This document shows, in pieces, positions 1 to 7,053 of a stretch of 64,000 bases of DNA (position 1 is the first letter of the stretch; every line of letters begins with the position of its first letter). The position numbers and the translations under genes are program-made. This DNA is from Bog-532 sp963824545 (GTDB taxonomy: Bacteria; Actinomycetota; Actinomycetes; Streptosporangiales; Streptosporangiaceae), in NCBI GenBank assembly GCA_963824545.1, contig CAWGPP010000002.1, positions 372,001 through 436,000 on the forward strand. Direction: 5' to 3'. The notes below the pieces were generated by a model. It was not told the origin of the DNA. It saw only the letters and a program-made list of their open reading frames with translations, and did not search any database.

Positions 1-633
1 GTCAGCGTGCTCGGCGTATCCGCGGCCGGGGTGATGCTGGCCTCTCCCGCGGGCAGGCTGGGGCTGATCGCGTCCTCTAGCGAGGTGATGCGCCTGCTGG
101 AGTTGTTCGAGCTGCAGGCCCAGGAAGGCCCCTGCCTGGATGCCTTCCGCACCGGGGAGCGCGTCGAGCACGCGGATCTGGAGGCCGAGTCCGACCGCTG
201 GCCGTCATTCTCCGCCGCTGCTCTCAGGGAGAGTTTCCAGTCGGTGTCCGCCCTGCCGCTGCGGTTTCGTGACGTCACCATCGGCGCCCTGAACCTGTTC
301 AGCATCACGCAGGCCCCGATGGACGAGGCGGACGTCATCGTCGCCCGCGCCTTCGCGGACCTCGCCACCCTCAGCATCGTGCAGCATCGCGCCAGCGCCG
401 GGGCCCAGCGCGTGAACGAGCAGCTCTCTGCCGCCCTGACCAGCCGCGTGGTCATCGAGCAAGCCAAGGGCGTGGTCGCAGCGCGCGCCGGCGTCGACCT
501 GGCCGAGGCTTTCTCCCGGCTGCGGGCCTACGCCCGCGATAGCAACCTACGGCTTACCGATGTCGCCGAGGCGGCCGTAGCCGGCACCCTCGATCTCGAT
601 TCGCTGGCGTGGGCCCGTGCCGTACGTTGGTGA
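1..633 (+). CDS. GAF-ANTAR domain regulator, 5'-truncated by window edge
   Basis: The protein reads as a GAF sensor domain (roughly the first 125 residues) followed by a C-terminal ANTAR domain (about the last 65 residues, beginning near 'LTSRVVIEQAKGVVAARAGV'). ANTAR domains bind paired-hexaloop RNA and act as transcription antiterminators. Actinomycete GAF-ANTAR proteins are cytoplasmic and respond to an unknown small-molecule or redox signal. The frame is open to base 1 and the GAF N-terminus looks incomplete, so the true start lies upstream; GTG at 7 is only the first start codon inside the window. It ends with TGA at 631-633. Confidence 0.85.
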   Translation, partial: VSVLGVSAAGVMLASPAGRLGLIASSSEVMRLLELFELQAQEGPCLDAFRTGERVEHADLEAESDRWPSFSAAALRESFQSVSALPLRFRDVTIGALNLFSITQAPMDEADVIVARAFADLATLSIVQHRASAGAQRVNEQLSAALTSRVVIEQAKGVVAARAGVDLAEAFSRLRAYARDSNLRLTDVAEAAVAGTLDLDSLAWARAVRW

Positions 634-944
634 ATCTCGCCATTTCGGCCACGACCCGGTTTGTGGCCTGGCTGCGTGCCCGGCGTGATCGTGCCGGAGA
701 CGGGCGCGGGGCGGCGCTCGCCGGTGACGGCGAACCCGTCACCCGGCGGGGGTGTCCGGCTTCTGCGGCCACGGGCCCGAAGCGGCGTGGGCGTCGCTGG
801 GCTGATCGCCCTGGCGCCGGGGTCAGCCGCGGCTCCTGCAAGTCGTTCCGGCGCCATGTGACCAAGGGCCGTCCGGTCCCTGGTGAGGCCGGTCAAGCTC
901 ATCGGTCCCCGCCAGCTCGGCCTGGGTGCGGCAGTGATCATCAC
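634..944. other. Gap without a supported gene
   Basis: Open frames on both strands here are typical high-GC shadows with no recognisable domain and no ribosome-binding site. I see no repeat or RNA gene. Confidence 0.4.
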
Positions 945-1320
945 TCAGAAGAGTGAATTGCCGGCCGGTTCCTGCGCCGCGCTGCCCCGGCCGCCGGGCG
1001 GAAGGTCCGCTTCCACGATCGCGCTCGATCCGGCTGGGCGGGTACGGACGTGCTCGCAGCGCTGCTGAAGCCGGTGCAGTGAGTCGGTATCGCCGAGCGG
1101 GAATGCCGCCTCCAAGCGCGCGCTTTCCCGCACCTCGGGCAGGTCCAGCACCGCATCGACCAGGCTCGCGCGGCGGCCCGGAGTAATGTGCCCGGACTCG
1201 GCGCGCAACGACGCCTGGGCGGTTCCGGCCAGATTCTTCGGAGATGATCACCTCGGCCGGGGCGACCGTGCGGCCGCTGTCGCGGACCTCGACGTGCTGA
1301 TGCCGATGATGCCCGGCCAT
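945..1320 (-). pseudogene. Frameshifted small hypothetical protein
   Basis: On the minus strand an ATG at 1320 opens a frame reading MAGHHRHQHVEVRDSGRTV and then AEVIISEESG. Around 1225-1245 coherent coding moves to another frame that reads AQASLRAESGHITPGRRASL and continues through 'VDAVLDLPEVRESARLEAAFPLGDTDSLHRL' style sequence to a stop at 945. Joined, the two parts make one plausible protein of about 120 residues; alone, each is truncated. I recall similar small hypothetical proteins in actinomycetes but know no function. The offset fits a one-base insertion (or two-base loss). It is either a pseudogene or a sequencing error. Confidence 0.45.
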
Positions 1321-1341
1321 GTGACGCCTCCCAGGCATGGT

Positions 1342-2037
1342 TCAAGATCCAGCTGCGGGTGCGCAGTCCGGCGTGCTATCAGGGAGCCGGTGCTGCCCGG
1401 TGCGCCGGCTGGGGCGGCGATCGGCCGGGGCGCAGATCGCGTGCTGCACCGTCCACGGCGCCGAGGTGAGCGCCTCGAACCTGCGCAGGTGCCGCGACAG
1501 CGCCGCGGCGCTTCCGTCCGCAGCCGCCGCGACGACGTCGGCGGTGGCGGCCGTCAGCCGGGCCTGCCGCGCGGCCAGGAACACGGCCGCCGAGTTCCGG
1601 TCGCTTTCCGCGACGGCGGCCACGGCGGCGTGCCCGGCGGCGTCCGCTTCGGCGACGATCGCCGTGGCCGCGTGGCCCACTTCGCCGGCCGCACCAGGCG
1701 GCAGCGGCGCGCCGGCGTCCTGGCGCGCGAGCAGCCGCAATCGTGCCAGCAGCGGCACGCACCGGGCGTAATTACCTCGCATACGGTCGGCCGCGGTCAT
1801 GGCGGCGGAGCCCGGCGGGTCCGGGCCAAGAAGGTGGTGCGGCTCTCGCGGATCCCCGCTGCTGGCCGCACACTCCTCCGCGCCCCCCGCAGCGCCATGC
1901 ACGCCGGCGCCCGCCGGAACAGGACCCGCCTGCCCGGCAGTCACCCACCGGGTCAGCGCAGCCAGCTCGCCGCGGACCGCACCACCGGCTGCGCCAGCGA
2001 TGGCGAGGTCCGCCCGGACGTCAATTCGCTCGCTCAT
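1342..2037 (-). CDS. Hypothetical protein, Ala-rich
   Basis: A minus-strand frame of about 231 residues begins MSERIDVRADLAIAGAAGGA. An in-frame GTG at 2055 is an alternative start. A purine-rich GAGGGAG lies very close to the ATG at 2037, so the start is uncertain. The C-terminal half (AATADVVAAAADGSAAALSR and onward) is helical and alanine-rich, while the middle is low-complexity and could be out of frame. No known domain, signal peptide or membrane span is visible. It is followed on the same strand by the frameshifted gene at 945-1320. Confidence 0.4.
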   Translation of the reverse strand: MSERIDVRADLAIAGAAGGAVRGELAALTRWVTAGQAGPVPAGAGVHGAAGGAEECAASSGDPREPHHLLGPDPPGSAAMTAADRMRGNYARCVPLLARLRLLARQDAGAPLPPGAAGEVGHAATAIVAEADAAGHAAVAAVAESDRNSAAVFLAARQARLTAATADVVAAAADGSAAALSRHLRRFEALTSAPWTVQHAICAPADRRPSRRTGQHRLPDSTPDCAPAAGS

Positions 2038-2055
2038 ACGCTCCCTCGAGGTCAC

Positions 2056-2391
2056 TGTGATGGCGAGCGGCGAGCAGGCAGGGTCCGGACCCGCCAGCCC
2101 CGCGCCCTTTAGTCCTTAAGTTAATGGCATTCCGCGAATCGGGTGCAAGGGTCCTGGCGCGGGCTGTTGCCCCCGTCATCGCCCCGGATCCGCCGGCAGC
2201 GCCGGGACCGCGGTCACAGACGTCTGTCCCATCTCTCAGCCCTCCGCCAGCCCCTGCAGCGTGCCCGTGCAGGCGCCCGGCCCGCCGGGTCGCTCACCCT
2301 GGGGTGACCATGCTCACCTTGACGGACGGTCACCTGCCGGGCACTGTGGCAGGCGAACTGTTACCGCCCAGACCTTGCGGGAGAGACAATC
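2056..2391. other. Intergenic region between divergent genes
   Basis: This holds the start of the minus-strand hypothetical gene and the 5' region of the plus-strand gene at 2392. No clear promoter hexamers, repeat or RNA gene were recognised. Confidence 0.35.
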
Positions 2392-2727
2392 ATGAGCACC
2401 CTCACGCGTGCCGCCGCTTATACCGTCCGGATCGCCGCGGTAACAGCCGCAGCCCCCGTGCTGGCCGGCGCGGCCGCTGCTGCCGCGACCGCGAAGCTGT
2501 CCGGCTGGGAACTGCGGCAGCTCGCCAGCTCACCGCTGTCCGCCGAGGCCAGGCGGCTTAAGGCCGGATACCGCGAGCTGGCCGCCGCCAACGGCGCCGC
2601 CGCAAACACGCCAGCGCGGCAGCAGGGGCACGCCGGGGACGGCCGCGCCAGGCACCGCCCCGCTCGCACGGCCGCGCGCTCCGGTCAGGCCCGTGCCCAG
2701 CTGGCTGCCGTGAACTCGTCACGCTAG
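2392..2727 (+). CDS. Small hypothetical protein with hydrophobic N-terminus
   Basis: The 111-residue product begins with a short polar segment and an Ala-rich hydrophobic stretch (about residues 12-34), which could be a membrane anchor or signal sequence. A basic, Ala/Arg-rich tail follows. A GGGAGA ribosome-binding site lies about 8 bases before the ATG, which supports translation. No domain is recognised. The hydrophobic start suggests a membrane or exported location, but this is inference. Confidence 0.45.
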   Translation: MSTLTRAAAYTVRIAAVTAAAPVLAGAAAAAATAKLSGWELRQLASSPLSAEARRLKAGYRELAAANGAAANTPARQQGHAGDGRARHRPARTAARSGQARAQLAAVNSSR

Positions 2728-3181
2728 GCACGCCGGCATACCGCGTGCTGACGCAGATCATCCCCTTGACGCAAAGGCTGGGGACGTGCGGGCCTGCCCG
2801 GCGCTTCCGCGCATCGGGGTTGACCTTGATGCCCCGCGTCCGCTTCCGGCCGCCGGCACGGCTGCGGCAGAGGTGATGGTCGTGATGCCAGGCCCGGATC
2901 TGCGGGCAGGCCGCCATGTCGTCATAGCCGCAGGCCCGCTTGGCTGCAGCGGAATGCCCGCGACCACGAGACCCCTTCCGCATGGGCGTGCAAACCCTGT
3001 TCTGCCACCTGAGCATCACGGTCAGCTTCCCGCCGGAGGGAGAGCATGGGCCGGCATTGGGTCAACGTTCACATGCTGTTGACACGGATAAACCGCGAGT
3101 CATGGATGTTGTGGATCCGGTTGCAAATGACGCCGGGAACACGTCAGGAGGTGCTTCTCCATCGATAAGGGGCGAAGGGTC
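2728..3181. other. Intergenic region upstream of methyltransferase
   Basis: No gene is supported. A TTGACA hexamer at 3079-3084 could be a -35 box for the methyltransferase at 3182, but I see no convincing -10 box at the proper distance. Minus-strand frames here have no recognisable domain. Confidence 0.35.
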
Positions 3182-3850
3182 ATGAACCAATCGGGTATTT
3201 CCGCGCCGGCGGCGCATCGGCCGGACCGGCGGGCCGCGCGGCAGCCGGCCTACAGCGCGCAGGCCCGCTCCTACGACCAGAAGACGGGCGCGTTCCAGTC
3301 CTACCGCCGGGCGCTCGTCGAGGCGCTCCCGGTCCGCCCGGGGCAGGTCGTCCTGGACGTGGGGTCCGGGACGGGGCTGTGCTCCGGCTTGCTCCAGGAC
3401 AAGGTCGGCCCACAGGGCGGTGTCGTCGGCATCGAGGAATCACCGGAGATGACGGCGGTGGCGCGCGAACGGATCGCCGGCCAGGGCTGGCGCAACGTCA
3501 CGGTCGTGCAGTCACCGGCCCAGGATGCGCAGATCCCGGTGACCGCGGACGCCGCTGTGTTCTGCGCCGTCCACGACATCCTCCAGTCCCCGGACGCGCT
3601 GCGGAACGTCATGAGCAAGCTCCGTCCGGGGGCATGGGTGGCCGCGGGCGGCGGCAAGTGGGCCGCGCCGTGGCTGGTGGGCGTGAACCTGCACGCCAGG
3701 ATGCTGCACGCTCCCTTTGTGCGGAGCTTCGAGGGGTTCGGCCGGCCGTGGAGTCATCTCGAGCCGCTGCTCGAGGACGTCCACGTTCGTGAGCTAGCGC
3801 TCGGCAGCGGGTATATCGTGACCGGCCAGGCGCCCCAGGCCCCGTCCTAG
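3182..3850 (+). CDS. Class I SAM-dependent methyltransferase
   Basis: The 222-residue protein has the Rossmann-type methyltransferase core. Motif I is VLDVGSGTGLCSGLL (about residues 57-71), followed by the acidic loop VVGIEESPEM that would contact the SAM ribose. A later 'LRPGAWVAAGGGKW' strand matches the post-motif region of UbiE/COQ5-like enzymes. The substrate cannot be told. A purine-rich GAAGG lies just before the ATG. It stands alone, convergent with the hydrolase gene on the opposite strand. The cytosolic location is inferred from the lack of a signal or membrane span. Confidence 0.8.
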   Translation: MNQSGISAPAAHRPDRRAARQPAYSAQARSYDQKTGAFQSYRRALVEALPVRPGQVVLDVGSGTGLCSGLLQDKVGPQGGVVGIEESPEMTAVARERIAGQGWRNVTVVQSPAQDAQIPVTADAAVFCAVHDILQSPDALRNVMSKLRPGAWVAAGGGKWAAPWLVGVNLHARMLHAPFVRSFEGFGRPWSHLEPLLEDVHVRELALGSGYIVTGQAPQAPS

Positions 3851-3920
3851 CCAAGGATCCGGTCCCGGGCGGCCGGCTCCCGGGCGGGTCAGGGTGCCGT
3901 GCGTACGCGGGCCGGCCGTG

Positions 3921-4793
3921 TCAGGCTGGTATGCGCAGTGTGCTGCCGCGGCCAGGCGCTGCCGACCAGCAGGCCTCCAGCAGCGCGCGGGCGAACAAGC
4001 GCGGCGCGTTGATGCATGCCCCGTGTCCGGCGTCCACGTAGTGGACTGATGCGCCCGGGACCGCCCGGGCCAGCTCAAGCTGGCGGCCTGGCGGCACGAT
4101 GCGGTCCCGGGCCGTGATGACCACCGCGGTGGGCACATCGACCTGGCCGAGCCAGCTGTCCGAGGTGAACGAGCTGACGGCGGGCATGGCCGACACGACG
4201 GTGGCCAGAGTGGTCCGGCTCAGCTGGGCGCGGGCCCACCTGCTCGTCGCCGGGTCGTCAATGCGGCCCAGCAGCGCCATGCCGACGAACTCGGCGCCCA
4301 TCAGATGCAGCAGCGGGTTCCAGCGCAGGACCGCGGCCACCGTCGGCATCGCCAGGGCGGCCAGCTGCTCCGCCGGTGACCCGCGGGCATTGCCCGCGGT
4401 GGAGCACAGCACCAGGCCCGACACCAGCGCGGCGTGCCGCCGGTACAGCAGCTGGGCCACCAGGCCGCCCATGGAATAACCCACCGCGGCAAAGCTGCCG
4501 ATATCAAGGACAGCTGCCAGCGCGGCGATATCGTCGGCGCAATCCTCCAGCCGGAATCGCGAACACAGGCGGATCCCGTCGCCATGGCCGCGCAGGTCGG
4601 CGGCGACGACCCGGAAATCACGTCCGAGCGGCACGAGGACCTGTCCCCAATTCAGCGCGGCCGTGCCTGCCACCCCGTGGATCAGCATGACCGTCTCCGC
4701 GCCGGGCGGCCCGGCGCACTCCCACACCCGCGTCGTCCCGCGGCCCGGCAGATCCACCAGCCGCGTGCGCGGCATCGCTGCTTCCCTGAGCAT
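3921..4793 (-). CDS. Alpha/beta-fold hydrolase
   Basis: The 290-residue product shows the full alpha/beta hydrolase signature: the oxyanion-hole strand MLIHGVAG (about residues 36-43), the nucleophile elbow GYSMGG (Ser near residue 107), an acid in ARDRIVPP and a catalytic His in DAGHGA near the C-terminus. The family includes esterases, lactonases and C-C hydrolases; the substrate is unknown. The start at 4793 is chosen because AAGGAGAAA lies about 8 bases upstream; an internal ATG (residue 7) lacks one. It is probably cytosolic. No partner gene adjoins it. Confidence 0.85.
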   Translation of the reverse strand: MLREAAMPRTRLVDLPGRGTTRVWECAGPPGAETVMLIHGVAGTAALNWGQVLVPLGRDFRVVAADLRGHGDGIRLCSRFRLEDCADDIAALAAVLDIGSFAAVGYSMGGLVAQLLYRRHAALVSGLVLCSTAGNARGSPAEQLAALAMPTVAAVLRWNPLLHLMGAEFVGMALLGRIDDPATSRWARAQLSRTTLATVVSAMPAVSSFTSDSWLGQVDVPTAVVITARDRIVPPGRQLELARAVPGASVHYVDAGHGACINAPRLFARALLEACWSAAPGRGSTLRIPA

Positions 4794-5248
4794 CCGAAGT
4801 TTCTCCTTTTCGCTGGCGCCCCGGGCTCAGATCGCGCCCGGGCAGGCCGGCCGCCACACGGCGTCGCGGCCACCCTGAGTCAGGTTGGCGGGATTGCGGG
4901 CGGCGACCTTGCCGGTCACCGCGGCGGGCACGATGGCCTCGGGGGCCATCGCTGACCAGGCCCGCGGCTCGGTACGGTTGCCTCCCCCCGTGCTGAGACA
5001 ACGCTGAGGCCATACGCCGGTCCTTCCAGCGGGACAGGGCCGGCGTGATCTGTTTTGAGAGCCGGCGGCGGCCAGAGCAACCGGTACCGGATTGAGGAGC
5101 CCGCCGGCGACCGCGAGAGCCGCAGGACCAGCGGCCTTGGCGACCGCGTCAGCGACGGCCTGCGCCGCGGCGCATTCCCCGGAACGCGGGCAGGCATGCC
5201 GTAAGAGGGGGGATGCGGCCGGCTGCGCGTTCCGGGGCCCGAAACGCC
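4794..5248. other. Region without a supported gene
   Basis: A minus-strand frame crosses 4827-5258. It has one Ala-rich segment (KAAGPAALAVAGGLLNPVPV) but no recognisable domain or convincing start, so I do not call it. Confidence 0.3.
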
Positions 5249-5605
5249 CTAGCCCCACCGGCCGACTGCGGGCAGGTCAGGCCGATGGTGATCGAACACC
5301 ATGTCCCTGAGGTCCCTGACCGCCAGGTCCAGCTCGCCGATGGCCTCCTGGACTGTCCCGGCCGCGCGGTGATCGCCGATCAGCCCCACTACAGCTTCGA
5401 GGGCCAGTCCCGCCGAGAACAGCCGGCGCACCACGATGTCAGCCAGGCCCGCGGCGATCCGGTCGTGACCTTCGGCCGGAAGCGGCCTCACCTCCGGCGG
5501 GCCGGCTCCTCTGGCGGGGGGAGGACCGCGAGTCAGCCCGGCCTCCGGCCCATGCGGTGGCAGCATCGCCGCGATCGTCGTGGGCACGCTGGATGAGGTA
5601 CGCAT
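5249..5605 (-). CDS. Stand-alone kinase dimerisation (DHp/HisKA_3-like) protein lacking phospho-His
   Basis: The 118-residue protein has a disordered N-terminus and a C-terminal two-helix segment starting DRIAAGLADIVVRRLFSAGL and ending near AVRDLRDMVF. This closely resembles the dimerisation helices of DevS/DosT-type histidine kinases, where the first helix reads R-I-A-x-D-L-H-D. Here the H-box His is replaced by Ala (GLAD), and there is no GAF or ATPase domain. It therefore cannot autophosphorylate in the normal way and may act as a dimerisation partner or decoy (inference). ATG at 5605 is preceded by AAGGTG about 8 bases away. Confidence 0.6.
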   Translation of the reverse strand: MRTSSSVPTTIAAMLPPHGPEAGLTRGPPPARGAGPPEVRPLPAEGHDRIAAGLADIVVRRLFSAGLALEAVVGLIGDHRAAGTVQEAIGELDLAVRDLRDMVFDHHRPDLPAVGRWG

Positions 5606-6192
5606 CGCTGAGGCACCTTGGGTCCTATCCGGCCGTAACTGGCCGTGCCGCCAGGGTCTAGAACGACGCGGTGCCTGCACCCTCGCGTTGGCCTGATGCA
5701 GGCTGTTTTGCGGACACTTACGACAGCGAGCCTACGCCGGCGTCCCGTCCCTGGCCATCGTCTCGGCGGCCGCGTTCTTCATGCTGAACCGCCGTGCAGC
5801 GGCCCGCCTGTGCGGTGCTGCTCCCAGGTCACCGGGTTTGACACCCCCGGCGCGCTGTACAGCCGCAGCGGGCCGGCGATCCTTGCCGAGGCCGGCGGCC
5901 CGCCTGGTGGCATGTCGCGCCGGTTATCGCGTGGGGCCTGACCAGGCCCGGGCCCGGCGAGCGCCGCCGTCAGGACGCGACTGGGCCTGCACCGGGCTGT
6001 GATCCCGGTATGGCCGGCGCACCCACCGCTGGCTGTCGGTGCGCTGCGGCGTGCTCAGCACAGCCGGCGCAGGAAGGGGTGCCTGGGGCTCGGCTGGGCC
6101 GATCCGCACCCGCACGTCGACGCAGGAGGGGCGCCGTTAGGACGAACTCGTCAGGGGCGAAGCGACCAAGGAATGACTTAGGTGCCCCCCGG
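5606..6192. other. Region without a supported gene
   Basis: About 590 bases hold only short unrelated frames. One plus-strand stretch near 5735-5795 reads like a last transmembrane helix with a basic tail (YAGVPSLAIVSAAAFFMLNR), possibly a transporter relic, but it has no start or flanking homology I can support. Confidence 0.3.
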
Positions 6193-6565
6193 CTATACGG
6201 GGAACTGGTCGATGACGCTCTTGCAGGCGTCCTGAGCGGAGCCGGGGGTGATCTTGGAGTAGATCTCCAGCGAGGTTCTGCTCGCGTGGCCGCTGCAGGG
6301 CTGGATGAGAGCATCGTCGATGCCCTGGGTCTTGAGCCAGGTGAACAGGAAGTGGCGCAAGCGGTGGGGCGGCATGTTGTGGTCCAGGCCGGCTTTCCCG
6401 GCGCAGCGGGCGAGCATCGCGCGGACGCCGCGGGTGGAGTACGGCTTCTTCCGCGACGACTCCAGCACGAACACCGCGCCCTTCTCCCGGAGGGCTGCGA
6501 TATGCGGCGAGCGTGTCCTTGAAGGCCGCCGGGAACGGCACGTACACGAAGTGGCGAACCATACC
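6193..6565 (-). pseudogene. Tyrosine recombinase (integrase) C-terminal relic
   Basis: The minus-strand frame ending at 6193 carries the catalytic C-terminal part of a phage-type integrase. It shows the HRLRHFLFTWL box (Arg II), the CSGHAS box and the nucleophile region SLEIYSK (Tyr). Upstream the reading moves into another frame (VRHFVYVPFPAAFKDTLAAY) near 6500, so there is a frameshift. The N-terminal half and Arg I region are absent because the sequence runs into the deacetylase relic on the other strand. It cannot encode an active recombinase. It marks an old integration event separate from the element at 11-21 kb. Confidence 0.7.
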
Positions 6566-7004
6566 TGGGCGCACAGCGATCTGATCCGGCACGGTGAGGC
6601 GTTCGACCGGGCCAGCCTGGAACGCACCCCCGAGCTCCTGACCAAGCTGGCCGGCCAGGCGCCCACATTGCGCCGGCCACCGGACGGCCGCATCGACAGC
6701 GTCGGGCTGGCCGTGTGCGCGAGCCTGCATTACGAGGTCATGCCGTGGTCGGAGGGGGCCACCGGCAGCAACGCCCGCGCCGACGTCGGCGAGGCACCGC
6801 GGCGGGCCTCCCCCCGCCAGCATCGTGCTCGCCCACGACGGCGGCCCGCAGCCGAACGCCACCCTCATGCAGCAACTCGATCGCCTGGCCGGGTCGATGA
6901 CCGACGTCGGGTACGCCTTCGTGACCGCGCGCGGGCTGCTGGCCGCCCGGGGGCCGGGATCCGCGGACGGAGTCCCCGGTAGGCCGCGTCCCGATAGCCC
7001 ATAA
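6533..7004 (+). pseudogene. Polysaccharide deacetylase (NodB) relic
   Basis: The plus strand reads HEVANHTWAHSDLIRHGEAF, the second NodB motif (H-x3-H metal ligands). It is followed by LTKLAGQAPTLRRPPDGRID, where family members have R-P-P-Y-G; here Tyr is Asp. Coding then shifts frame at a run of six C near 6811-6816 and resumes as SIVLAHDGGPQPNATLMQQL to a stop at 7004. The N-terminal motif with the catalytic Asp is missing. An intact relative would remove acetyl groups from cell-wall or extracellular polysaccharide. It overlaps the integrase relic by a few tens of bases on the opposite strand. Confidence 0.7.
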
Positions 7005-7053
7005 TGCTGGTAAGCGCGGCGCTGTCAGCCGTCACAAAACCGGGGAGGGCGAC

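Noticed and set aside
5700..5800. Possible transporter C-terminus (membrane helix plus basic tail)
   Set aside because: Only about 25 residues look coherent; no start, stop context or flanking homology.
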